Source of the DNA: JBHIKY01 sp042139015
Lineage (GTDB): Bacteria > Bacillota > Bacilli > Bacillales > Marinococcaceae
Reading direction: 5' to 3'
Assembly (NCBI RefSeq): GCF_042139015.1
Contig: NZ_JBHIKY010000017.1
Coordinates: 1-64,000, forward strand
DNA: 64,000 nucleotides
The position numbers and the translations under genes are program-made. Below are positions 16,852 to 24,882 of the stretch, piece by piece (position 1 is the first letter of the stretch; the number at the start of each line of letters is the position of its first letter). The notes beneath the pieces were generated by a model. The model was not told the DNA's origin, did no database searches, and was given only the letters and a program-made list of their open reading frames with translations.

Positions 16852-18264
16852 TTGAGAGCTGAGGAAGAAAAAGCGTTGTTTGAAGCTATAGAAGAAATAA
16901 CAGAAATCGCGGAAGGATTCGGTCTTGATTTTTATCCTATGAGGTATGAAATCTGCCCATCTGACATTATTTATACCTTTGGGGCGTATGGAATGCCTAC
17001 TCGATATTCGCACTGGTCCTTCGGGAAACAATTTCACAAAATGAAGCTGCATTATGATTTGGGATTAAGTAAAATTTATGAACTGGTCATTAATTCTAAC
17101 CCATGCTATGCATTTTTACTCGACAGTAATTCTTTAATACAAAATAAATTAATAGTAGCTCACGTTTTAGCGCATTGTGACTTTTTTAAGAATAATGTCC
17201 GTTTTTCCAATACGAGAAACGATATGGTAGAAAGCATGGCAGCGGCGGCAGAACGGATTTCTCGCTATGAAATGCAATATGGTCATCAGGAGGTAGAAGA
17301 TTTTCTGGATGCTGTTCTTTCGATTCAGGAGCATATAGACCCTAGTCTGATACGTCCTAAATTGCTGTGGAACATGGATGAAGAAGAGGGGATTCCTTCA
17401 AGGAAAAAAGGATTATATGATGATCTATGGTCACTTGAAGAGAAAGAGAGAGAGAAAGAACAACTTCCCCAAAAACGCAAAAAAAGTTTCCCGCCAAAAT
17501 CAGAAAAGGATCTGTTATTGTTCTTAGAGGAATACAGCAGAGAGATTGAAGATTGGCAGCGGGATATTTTAACGATGATGAGGGAAGAAATGCTTTATTT
17601 CTGGCCGCAATTAGAAACGAAAATTATGAATGAAGGCTGGGCTTCCTACTGGCATGCAAAAATTTTACGTGAGCTTGATTTAACTGAAGAAGAAAGTATT
17701 GAATTTGCAAAATTAAATGCCAGTGTTGTCCAGCCTTCTACTACATCCATCAATCCTTATTATTTAGGATTAAAAATCTTTGAAGAAATAGAAAGAAGAT
17801 ATGATAAGCCGGATGAACATCTATTACAACTCGGTGTAAAACCAGGAAGCGGAATTCAAAAACTTTATGAAGTACGCGAACTTGAATCTGATACTTCATT
17901 TATACGGAATTATGTTACCAAAAAGCTGGTGCAAAGAGAGGATTTATACCTTTTTCAGAAACAGGGCAGAGAATATAAAATCGTAGATAAAGAATGGGAA
18001 AACGTCAGAGACCAGCTCATTAGATCGCGGGTAAATGGAGGCTTCCCATATTTGACAGTGGAAGACGGCGATTATGCAAAAGCAGGGGAGCTATATTTAA
18101 AGCATCATTATGAAGAAGAGGAGCTTGATTTAAAATATCTCGAAAAAACTCTTCCCTATGTACATCAGCTCTGGGGCAGGACAGTGCATGTGGAAACTGT
18201 AATTGAAGACAGTGAAGTCCTCTTCAGCTTTGATGGAAGGAGGATGCACAGAAAATCTTTGTAG
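16852..18264 (+). CDS. spoVR: Stage V sporulation protein R family (SpoVR)
   Basis: SpoVR is made in the mother cell and is needed for normal spore cortex formation in B. subtilis; its biochemical role is unresolved. The 470-residue sequence matches the family throughout, with the N-terminal IAEGFGLDFYPMRYEICP block, the HWSFGKQF motif, the FFKNN segment and the NEGWASYWHAKI segment. A TTG start follows AAAGGAGG. A CATATAGT hexamer-like element at 16817-16824 resembles a sigma-E -10, but its -35 is poor. A terminator follows at 18270. The gene is alone in its transcription unit. Confidence 0.95.
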   Translation: MRAEEEKALFEAIEEITEIAEGFGLDFYPMRYEICPSDIIYTFGAYGMPTRYSHWSFGKQFHKMKLHYDLGLSKIYELVINSNPCYAFLLDSNSLIQNKLIVAHVLAHCDFFKNNVRFSNTRNDMVESMAAAAERISRYEMQYGHQEVEDFLDAVLSIQEHIDPSLIRPKLLWNMDEEEGIPSRKKGLYDDLWSLEEKEREKEQLPQKRKKSFPPKSEKDLLLFLEEYSREIEDWQRDILTMMREEMLYFWPQLETKIMNEGWASYWHAKILRELDLTEEESIEFAKLNASVVQPSTTSINPYYLGLKIFEEIERRYDKPDEHLLQLGVKPGSGIQKLYEVRELESDTSFIRNYVTKKLVQREDLYLFQKQGREYKIVDKEWENVRDQLIRSRVNGGFPYLTVEDGDYAKAGELYLKHHYEEEELDLKYLEKTLPYVHQLWGRTVHVETVIEDSEVLFSFDGRRMHRKSL

Positions 18265-18269
18265 TCACC

Positions 18270-18303
18270 AGGCGGTCTTTCAGAAGGCCGCTTGTTTCTT
18301 TTA
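18270..18303 (+). terminator. Terminator after spoVR
   Basis: A 10-bp stem (18270-18279 with 18284-18293, two G-U pairs), a TCAG-type loop and a T-rich tail, directly after the spoVR stop. Confidence 0.7.
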
Positions 18304-18354
18304 AAGCCGTGTCGTAAGATAAATGAAGTTTACTCAAGGAAGGTTGAATATGAA

Positions 18355-18909
18355 ATGACAGAAAAAGAAAAAATGCTGAGTGGTGAATTGTATCAACCAT
18401 GGGATAAGGAACTCGTGACAGGAAGGGAAGAGGCTCGCAAGCTTACTAAATTATTTAATGATACCACGGGCGGCGAGTATGAGAAACAGGCGGAGATTCT
18501 GATGCAGCTTTTTGGAAAAACTGGAGAAGATATTCATATTGAGCCGGATTTCCGCTGTGACTATGGCTTTAATATCCACACGGGAAAAAATTTCTTTGCT
18601 AATTTCAACTGTGTTTTTCTGGATGTGTGTGAAGTTTCGTTCGGTGATAATGTCATGCTTGGACCAGGTGTACATATTTATACAGCCACTCATCCGTTAT
18701 CGGCGCAAGTGCGGAATAGAGGCCTTGAAAATGGCAGGCCGGTAAGAATTGGCGATAATGTATGGATTGGTGGAGGAGCAATTATAAATCCAGGAGTTTC
18801 AATTGGGGATAATACAGTCATAGGCTCAGGAAGTGTTGTTACAAAGGATGTGCCGGCAGCTGTTTTTGCAGCAGGAAATCCTTGCAAAGTTATCAAAAAA
18901 ATCGATTGA
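18355..18909 (+). CDS. maa: Maltose O-acetyltransferase-like sugar acetyltransferase
   Basis: A left-handed beta-helix acetyltransferase of 184 residues. It has the N-terminal maltose/galactoside acetyltransferase domain (MLSGELYQPWDKEL) and hexapeptide repeats, with the catalytic His in the TATHPL segment and a GDNVWIGGGA stretch. It would acetylate a sugar hydroxyl from acetyl-CoA; the maltose name is by family only. The ATG at 18355 is chosen because the sequence before it has no family similarity. AAGGAAGG lies about 11 bases before. The 144 nt after it, before the pdxK stop, show no clear gene or hairpin. Confidence 0.88.
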   Translation: MTEKEKMLSGELYQPWDKELVTGREEARKLTKLFNDTTGGEYEKQAEILMQLFGKTGEDIHIEPDFRCDYGFNIHTGKNFFANFNCVFLDVCEVSFGDNVMLGPGVHIYTATHPLSAQVRNRGLENGRPVRIGDNVWIGGGAIINPGVSIGDNTVIGSGSVVTKDVPAAVFAAGNPCKVIKKID

Positions 18910-19053
18910 ATGAAAACATATCTAAAGAGCCTGCAAGGAAGTGTCTGGCGGAAGCGACTGCTGGGTTCTCACTTAAGGTATCAAGCAAAAGGCTTCCGAC
19001 AATCATTTTTGATCATCGAAAGCTTTTTAGACTGTCCCTTCAGCTTTATCCTT

Positions 19054-19869
19054 TTATTTCGCTGTTTGATGCCTGTGCGCAGTATGATCTACAGGTCCTA
19101 TATATTCATTGAGCGGGAAGGAGTCTTGAATGGCTGCCTGGATAAACTGCTTTGCTGTTTCAATTGCTTCTCTTACTGGTCTGCCTTTTGCAAGTTCGGC
19201 AGTAATTGCGGCTGAATAAGTGCACCCAGCTCCATGCGTGTATTTCGTGTGAATTTTTTCAGCTTCAATCATATCAAATGATTTTCCATCATAAAAAACA
19301 TCTACAGATGTCTCCTCTCCAGTTTCTCCTCCACCTTTTACAATGACAAAAGAGGGACCGAGCTCATAAATTATCTCAGCTGCATTTTTCATCTCATCAA
19401 TGTTTCGAATGGAGGAAAGACCAGCTATCTGCGCAGCCTCAAATAAGTTTGGAGTTACAACCAGAGCTTTAGGAACAAGGACTTCACGCAGACATTTGTC
19501 TGTTTCAGGATGTAATGCTTCGTCAGCTCCTTTGCAGACCATAACAGGATCTACTACTAATTTTTCAATATTATACTGATCGACTTTTCTTGCGACTAAA
19601 TTAATTGTGTCAATAGAACCAAGCATTCCGGTTTTTACGGCGTCCGTACCAATTCCAGCAAGCACAGTTTCCAATTGAGCATCGAGTACATCTGTATCCT
19701 GCGGATATACAGTATGATACCAATTGTTATGAGGGTCCTGGGCTACGATGGTTGTCAAAGAGGTCATTCCATATACGCCAAGCTCCTGGAAAGTTTTCAG
19801 ATCTGCCTGTATACCAGCTCCGCCGCTCGTGTCAGAACCAGCAATGGTTAATACTTTTTTTAAAGCCAT
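19054..19869 (-). CDS. pdxK: Pyridoxine/pyridoxal/pyridoxamine kinase PdxK (ThiD-like)
   Basis: A ribokinase-fold kinase of the ThiD subgroup that in B. subtilis phosphorylates B6 vitamers and hydroxymethylpyrimidine. The 271 residues match that protein closely in length. Visible motifs are LTIAGSDTSGGAGIQADLKT at the N-terminus, DPVMVCKG in the middle and the anion hole with catalytic Asp, THGAGCTYSAA, near residue 220. A GAGAGGAG ribosome site precedes the ATG. It is 37 nt downstream of ampS on the same strand, so the two may be co-transcribed. No thi genes are nearby. Confidence 0.9.
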   Translation of the reverse strand: MALKKVLTIAGSDTSGGAGIQADLKTFQELGVYGMTSLTTIVAQDPHNNWYHTVYPQDTDVLDAQLETVLAGIGTDAVKTGMLGSIDTINLVARKVDQYNIEKLVVDPVMVCKGADEALHPETDKCLREVLVPKALVVTPNLFEAAQIAGLSSIRNIDEMKNAAEIIYELGPSFVIVKGGGETGEETSVDVFYDGKSFDMIEAEKIHTKYTHGAGCTYSAAITAELAKGRPVREAIETAKQFIQAAIQDSFPLNEYIGPVDHTAHRHQTAK

Positions 19870-19906
19870 CTTATAATCTCCTCTCTTTTAAAGACGCAGC
19901 AGTGGA

Positions 19907-21139
19907 TTACTCCGCCCATTCTCCGCTGCGGAATATAGCTTCTTTTTGTCCAGTGTTTAGGATACCATCAATATTCATTTCTGCTGAACCGATCATAAAA
20001 TCGACGTGAGTAATGCTGGTATTTAATCCTTGCTTATCTTTTTCTTCTTTAGACAAGTCTGAGCCGTTTTTAACACAAAATGCATAGGCACTTCCAATGG
20101 CAAGATGGTTTGAGGCATTCTCATCGAACAGGGTATTATAAAAAAGAATCCCGGTCTGCGAAATTGGTGAACTGTGGGGCACTAATGCCACTTCACCTAA
20201 ATAATGGGAACCTTCGTCGGTTTCGATTAAATTCGAGAGCGTTTCTTCCCCTTCTTCTGCAGTCCAATCAACAATTTTGCCGTCTTTGAAATGGATAGTA
20301 AATCCATCGATAATATTTCCGCTGTAATTCAAAGGTTTGGTATTTTTTACATAGCCGTTTACTCCATATTTGTGGGGCACTGTAAATACTTCTTCTGTAG
20401 GCATATTAGCTATGAAATGCACACCGTCCTGATTTGGGCCGCCGCCTCCAACCCAAATATGATCTTCCGGGAGCTTAATTTCAAGGTCAGTGCCAGGAGC
20501 CGTGTAATGCAGTGCACTATAACGTTTATTATTTAAAGCTGCAGCTTTATTTTGGAGCGTTTGGTCAAGCTTTTCCCACTCTTTTACAGGATCATTTACA
20601 TCAGCTCTTACAGCTGAAAAAATAGCCTTCCAGAGATTTTTTTCGGCTTTTTCCGGTGTGTCATCGGGAAACACTTTCTTTGCCCAGCCTTTTGAAGGTG
20701 TAGCAATTACAAGCCAGCTGACTTTGTCTGATTGAATATAAGATCGGAAAACATCCATTGCTTCTCCTGCAGCTTTGTTGGCATCTGCAACCCTGCTCGG
20801 TTTTACACCTTTTAAAAGATCCGGATCTGTAGACTTTACAGTGATAAAGGCAGCTCCACTTTCAGCCAGTTCTTCTCTTCCTTTTGCAAGCCATTGTGGA
20901 TATTCCTTAAAAGCTTCATCTGGAGCTTTATCAAATTTGAGACGTGTCAGCTTTTCGTCTACCCAGTCGACATGTACATTCTTTGCCCCCGCTCCATATG
21001 CTTCTTCGGCAAGCAGCCGAACGAATTCATCAGAAGTAATCGGTGCAGATATTACGAGTGTCTGTCCTCGCTGCAGATTAACTCCCATTCTTATGGCAAG
21101 TTCAGAATACTGTTTTAAATTTCGCTCGAAATCAGTCAT
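19907..21139 (-). CDS. ampS: Aminopeptidase AmpS (M29 family)
   Basis: A metal-dependent cytoplasmic aminopeptidase of the M29 (aminopeptidase T) family. The chosen ATG at 21139, preceded by AAAAGGAG, gives 410 residues, the usual family length. Typical segments are the N-terminal LAIRMGVNLQRGQTLVI, the metal-site FIANMPTEEVFT and LGEVALVPHSSPIS, and a C-terminal HVDFMIGS. An upstream in-frame ATG would add eight residues that contain the ribosome site and is rejected. Probably the first gene of ampS-pdxK. Confidence 0.94.
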   Translation of the reverse strand: MTDFERNLKQYSELAIRMGVNLQRGQTLVISAPITSDEFVRLLAEEAYGAGAKNVHVDWVDEKLTRLKFDKAPDEAFKEYPQWLAKGREELAESGAAFITVKSTDPDLLKGVKPSRVADANKAAGEAMDVFRSYIQSDKVSWLVIATPSKGWAKKVFPDDTPEKAEKNLWKAIFSAVRADVNDPVKEWEKLDQTLQNKAAALNNKRYSALHYTAPGTDLEIKLPEDHIWVGGGGPNQDGVHFIANMPTEEVFTVPHKYGVNGYVKNTKPLNYSGNIIDGFTIHFKDGKIVDWTAEEGEETLSNLIETDEGSHYLGEVALVPHSSPISQTGILFYNTLFDENASNHLAIGSAYAFCVKNGSDLSKEEKDKQGLNTSITHVDFMIGSAEMNIDGILNTGQKEAIFRSGEWAE

Positions 21140-21318
21140 AGTCACAGCTCCTTTTAAAATCATACATTTTTAGATTCAGCGTAAAATACGTGAAGTATTC
21201 CCATTAATTAGCATGTTTTACCTGTTTCCAAGCATATTGTAACATATCCAATAGTCTGCACCTATTTTTAGAGTGCAGTCATAAAATGCTAAGATAAAGG
21301 GGAGGAGGGGCTGTTTTT

Positions 21319-21873
21319 ATGAGATCGCTCACAATATTTTGCGGTTCAAGCAAAGGATTTAATGAAGAATACGAAAAACAAGCGGTTTTATTGGGCCAGC
21401 TTGCAGCCCGCCACGACATAGAAATTATTTACGGAGGTTCGAGCTCTGGATTGATGGGAACCCTTGCAGACAGTGTTCTGCGTAATGGCGGAAAAGTGAC
21501 TGGAATCATTCCTGAAAGCTTGATGTCTAAAGAGGCGGCACACCAGCACCTAAATAACCTTATTACTGTAAAAACGATGCATGAGCGGAAAGCGTTAATG
21601 TATGAAAAAGGGGAAGCTTTTGTGGCGATGCCCGGAGGAATAGGAACTCTCGAGGAATTTATCGAAATTTTAACATGGGGAGCTATTGGTCACCACAAAA
21701 AAACGTGCGGGCTTTTTAATGTTAATCAATACTACAGGCCGCTGTCCGACCTTTTCGAACACATGGTTAACGAAGGGTTTTTAGCAGAGCATATAGCTGA
21801 ACAAATTATTACTGAGGAAGAACCGGGTCTCTTATTAGAAAAGCTGGGAATGTATGAACCTGAAAAACAGTAA
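21319..21873 (+). CDS. LOG family protein (cytokinin riboside 5'-monophosphate phosphoribohydrolase-like)
   Basis: A 184-residue Rossmann-fold protein, often annotated as a lysine-decarboxylase-like protein, that is similar to B. subtilis YvdD. The family motif PGGIGTLEE lies at residues 105-113, and the catalytic Arg-Lys pair at residues 90-91. The GGSSSGLMG nucleotide loop is near residue 39. Members release the base from nucleoside monophosphates; the bacterial role is unclear. GGAGGAGG precedes the ATG. The nearby hairpin at 21893 points the other way and does not serve this gene. Confidence 0.88.
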   Translation: MRSLTIFCGSSKGFNEEYEKQAVLLGQLAARHDIEIIYGGSSSGLMGTLADSVLRNGGKVTGIIPESLMSKEAAHQHLNNLITVKTMHERKALMYEKGEAFVAMPGGIGTLEEFIEILTWGAIGHHKKTCGLFNVNQYYRPLSDLFEHMVNEGFLAEHIAEQIITEEEPGLLLEKLGMYEPEKQ

Positions 21874-21883
21874 AGGTAGAACG

Positions 21884-21915
21884 AAAAAAAGAGCGGCCTG
21901 CTTCTGAATGGCCGC
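21884..21915 (-). terminator. Minus-strand terminator with no assigned gene
   Basis: GCGGCC/GGCCGC arms (21893-21898, 21910-21915) are followed on the minus strand by seven T residues. On the plus strand A residues follow instead, so it works only for minus-strand RNA. Upstream on that strand, to 22130, only a short open frame (21981-22079) is visible. The rest of 21874-22130 shows nothing I can assign. Confidence 0.6.
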
Positions 21916-22130
21916 AAAAAAGTATCGTACGTATTCAGAGTAGCATCAGCGTAATAAAACAAAATAATATGTAAAGCAGTTTAATTAGCCTGCTGCTGAC
22001 TCTGTGCAATTAGTTTAGCAGAATTTAAGAGAGGCATCATTGCCGGCTGCAGCTGATGAGCGCTGATGTATGTGAAATGTTATCAATTTTCTTGTATCAG
22101 CTTTAAAAATATAACTGTGGTTATATTTCA

Positions 22131-22168
22131 AATAAAAATTAATGCGCTTCTATTTAAAGAAGCGCATT
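22131..22168 (-). terminator. Terminator of the LemA gene
   Basis: An 11-bp perfect stem (22141-22151 with 22158-22168) adjoins the stop codon of the LemA gene and is followed by AATTTTTATT on the minus strand. Confidence 0.8.
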
Positions 22169-22771
22169 TTAAGAGGTTGCTTTCATTCCGGAGGTGACTG
22201 CCCGAGCTTCCTCCAATGATTCTCGTTCATGAAAATTATGAGCGTTGGCAACGAAATTGGTGGGGGCGGAACTGATTTTTGCATTATATTTTGCTACAGT
22301 ATTATTGTACATTTTTGAAGCTTTACTTATTTTTTCGTCTGTTTCTTGAATTTGACTTTCAAGCTCTAAAAAAGATGGGTTTTCCTTTAATTCTTTTACT
22401 TCATTTTTTACTGAAATTATTTGTTTCAGCACCTTTGACAGCTCATTATTTATTTGAAGCTTTTGTTTTCTGCTGTTGTTTGAAGACATTAATTGACTTC
22501 TCAACTCAATTGCTCTTTCAAGTGTGTGCTGCTCGGTCCGAACTTCGGCCTGCATTATTTCAACTAATTGCGGGACATGGTCATAGCGGCGTTTCAATAA
22601 GCTATCAAGATATGCCCATGCTTCTTCCACCCAATGTAAGTATTTAATGAGAGCATTGTAACCGATAATCCACCCGGCAATTGCAATCACAATTATAATC
22701 CCAAGTACGGCTCCAAAAAAGGTCAAAGCTAATAACCCCCTCTTCAGCTGATTGACCAGTATAGGCTTCAT
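22169..22771 (-). CDS. LemA family membrane protein
   Basis: A 200-residue protein with one N-terminal membrane segment (about residues 13-36) followed by a long helical domain facing out. The LemA pattern is clear: YNALIKYLHWVEEAWAYLDS and LLKRRYDHVPQLVE, then a coiled coil, then NPSFLELESQIQETDEKIS and YNNTVAKYNAKI. The family function is not established; members are surface-associated helical bundles. AAAAGGA precedes the ATG. It is a single gene with its own terminator, oriented with the adjacent NAD(P)-binding protein gene. Confidence 0.88.
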   Translation of the reverse strand: MKPILVNQLKRGLLALTFFGAVLGIIIVIAIAGWIIGYNALIKYLHWVEEAWAYLDSLLKRRYDHVPQLVEIMQAEVRTEQHTLERAIELRSQLMSSNNSRKQKLQINNELSKVLKQIISVKNEVKELKENPSFLELESQIQETDEKISKASKMYNNTVAKYNAKISSAPTNFVANAHNFHERESLEEARAVTSGMKATS

Positions 22772-22826
22772 AGTTCCTTTTTACAGTATAGCATGTTTCC
22801 TTTCTTAGCAGTAGTTGGAAATACCT

Positions 22827-23447
22827 TTAATAGGAAATTCCGATTCGGCAGTTACTCCATTTGCGTTCCTCAAGGAGAGACACAGCACAGGCGGCTGTGT
22901 CTCCGGTAGATATCTTTTTTCCATTAATAGGGAGATAATCTTTCTCTGTCCGGTACCTCCCGGTTTCAGGTCCATCTATAAGGTAAGTAGGACAAAGAAT
23001 TGTCCATTCAAGATTGGAAGCTCTTAACTTTTCATATGCTTTGGCATGATCTCTGGCGGCAGTGGTGTTTTTCCGTTTAGACTCCTTAGTATGAAAACGA
23101 TAAAAAGAAGGGTTATTTCTAGCACAAAGAATGCCGGCTGTTCCGATAGTTATAAGCCGATTAATCCCCTTTGAAGACATCGTATTTATAAGAAGCGGAA
23201 CAACACGCTGTAAAGTATTACTTTTATCAGTACTTAACGCGCTGATAACAAAATCTGCATTGTCAGAAGCTTTCGACAGACAAGTATCATTAAGAGCATT
23301 TCCTTGAATAATTGTAATTGGGCCTCGTACTTCTGAGAGTTTTTCGGGTTCTCTTGCCAGGGCAGTCACACTTATATCCATTTGAAGCAGTTGTTCAAGT
23401 ATAACTTTTCCTGTTCTGCCGGTTGCTCCTAAAAGTGCAGCTCTCAT
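22827..23447 (-). CDS. NAD(P)-binding Rossmann protein (NmrA/atypical SDR-like)
   Basis: A 206-residue protein beginning with a dinucleotide-binding loop, LLGATGRTGKVILEQLL, and continuing as the NmrA/flavin-reductase-like group of atypical short-chain dehydrogenases. It includes the ALAREPEKL segment that usually contacts the cofactor phosphate and a C-terminal WTILCPTYLIDGPETG block. It is probably an NADPH-dependent reductase or a redox-sensing regulator; the substrate is unknown. A strong GGGAGG lies eight bases before the ATG. Confidence 0.82.
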   Translation of the reverse strand: MRAALLGATGRTGKVILEQLLQMDISVTALAREPEKLSEVRGPITIIQGNALNDTCLSKASDNADFVISALSTDKSNTLQRVVPLLINTMSSKGINRLITIGTAGILCARNNPSFYRFHTKESKRKNTTAARDHAKAYEKLRASNLEWTILCPTYLIDGPETGRYRTEKDYLPINGKKISTGDTAACAVSLLEERKWSNCRIGISY

Positions 23448-23545
23448 TTTTCATCCTCCCTATTTTAATACTCTATTCCCCATAAAAACACAATTGAAAA
23501 CGATACTCAAATTTAAAGACAGATAGTCTTCATCAGAAAAAAGAA

Positions 23546-23575
23546 TTGACGTTTACGTATGAGAATATCTATAAT
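23546..23575 (+). promoter_or_regulatory. Sigma-A promoter of the acyl-CoA catabolism operon
   Basis: TTGACG (23546-23551), an 18-nt spacer and a perfect TATAAT (23570-23575). It lies about 100 nt before the acyl-CoA dehydrogenase start, with a cre-like box immediately downstream. Confidence 0.8.
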
Positions 23576-23586
23576 AAAGATATTAA

Positions 23587-23600
23587 TGGAAGCGCTTTCA
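23587..23600 (+). promoter_or_regulatory. Putative cre (CcpA) operator
   Basis: TGGAAGCGCTTTCA matches the cre consensus TGWAARCGYTWWCW at 13 of 14 positions and is nearly palindromic. It lies just after the -10 box, about +6 to +19, where CcpA binding would block transcription. This predicts glucose repression of the five-gene operon. Confidence 0.75.
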
Positions 23601-23678
23601 ATGCTTGTTTCTTTTTTATGGATGTCATCTGAACGATCGCTCAGCTTCCTTGATGAATCCCAGGACGGAGGAATAGGT

Positions 23679-24824
23679 ATGGATTTTGAATTGTCAAAAG
23701 AACAGAAAATGATAAAAAATATGGTGAAGGATTTTGCAGAACAGGAGATTGCACCAAAAGCTGTAGAGATCGACCGTGACGCACGTTTCCCGGAAGAAAC
23801 CTTTAAACGAATGGGTAGTCTGGGTCTTTTGGGAATACCATTTCCTGAAGAATATGGCGGCTCCGGCGGAGATACTCTTTCTTACGCGCTGGCGGTAGAA
23901 GAAATAGGTAAAGCATGTGGAAGCACAGGTTTAAGTTATGCAGCGGCAGTTTCACTGGGAGCCAGTCCTATTTATTATTTTGGCACCGAACAGCAGAAAC
24001 TGGATCATTTACTTCCGCTTGCTTCAGGACAGGCACTTGGTTCCTTTGGATTAACGGAACCCAATGCCGGTTCAGATGCAGGTGGAACGAAAACAAAAGC
24101 TGAACTCGTAGATAGTGAATATGTTATCAGTGGAGAAAAATGCTGGATAACTAATGCTCAATATGCAAGAACTGTGATTGTGACGGCGGTGACCGGAAAG
24201 GATGATAAAGGAAAAAATATCATTTCTGCTCTCATTGTACCCACTAAAGCAGAAGGTTTTAAAATTACAAGTCCGTACGAAAAAATGGGGGTACGCGGAT
24301 CAAATACGTCAGAATTAATTTTAGATGAAGTAAGAGTACCAGAAAAAAACCTGCTCGGTGATCCGAATAAAGGGTTTAAGCAATTTTTATACACGCTGGA
24401 TGGCGGAAGAATTTCCATTGCTGCCCTGGCCGTTGGAATTGCAAATGGTGCCTATGAAAAAGCTCTCTCCTATTCAAAAGAGAGGAAGCAGTTTGGCCGC
24501 ACGATCTCTAGTTTTCAAGCGATCCAGTTTAAACTGGCAGATATGGCTATGCAGATCGAATTAGCCAGAAATATGGTGTGGAAGGCGGCTTGGTTGAAAG
24601 ATCAGGAAAAACCATTTACGAAGGAATCTGCGTTCGCCAAGTTATACGCTTCAGAGATGGCAACAAGAGTCTGCAATGAAGCCCTGCAGATTCATGGAGG
24701 CTATGGGTATATGCGTGAATATGAAGTAGAGAGAATGCTAAGAGATACAAAACTGATGGAAATCGGAGAAGGGACTTCTGAAATCCAGCGGCTCGTTATA
24801 GCAAGACAGCTCGGTTGTTTTTAA
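23679..24824 (+). CDS. Acyl-CoA dehydrogenase (short- or branched-chain type)
   Basis: An FAD enzyme of 381 residues making the alpha,beta double bond in an acyl-CoA. The N-terminal helical domain, the FAD segment FGLTEPNAGSDAGGTKT and the C-terminal GGYGYMREYEVERMLRD block are all present. Glu347 occupies the position of the catalytic base of medium- and short-chain enzymes, whereas human isovaleryl-CoA dehydrogenase has its base elsewhere; this makes an isovaleryl substrate less certain. The ATG at 23679, after GGAGGAATAGGT, is preferred over an upstream ATG that would include the cre box. It is the first gene of a carboxylase/synthetase operon similar to B. subtilis yng. Confidence 0.92.
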   Translation: MDFELSKEQKMIKNMVKDFAEQEIAPKAVEIDRDARFPEETFKRMGSLGLLGIPFPEEYGGSGGDTLSYALAVEEIGKACGSTGLSYAAAVSLGASPIYYFGTEQQKLDHLLPLASGQALGSFGLTEPNAGSDAGGTKTKAELVDSEYVISGEKCWITNAQYARTVIVTAVTGKDDKGKNIISALIVPTKAEGFKITSPYEKMGVRGSNTSELILDEVRVPEKNLLGDPNKGFKQFLYTLDGGRISIAALAVGIANGAYEKALSYSKERKQFGRTISSFQAIQFKLADMAMQIELARNMVWKAAWLKDQEKPFTKESAFAKLYASEMATRVCNEALQIHGGYGYMREYEVERMLRDTKLMEIGEGTSEIQRLVIARQLGCF

Positions 24825-24882
24825 ATAAACGAAATATTTACCTTTTTGTTATATGCAGGTACTCAAAAAGGAGGAATGGTCA

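Noticed and set aside
18910..19215. 101-residue plus-strand frame after the maltose acetyltransferase gene
   Set aside because: It overlaps the well-supported pdxK on the other strand and lacks a ribosome site and family features.
22279..22647. 122-residue plus-strand frame opposite the LemA gene
   Set aside because: Antisense shadow; the LemA motifs on the minus strand are unmistakable.
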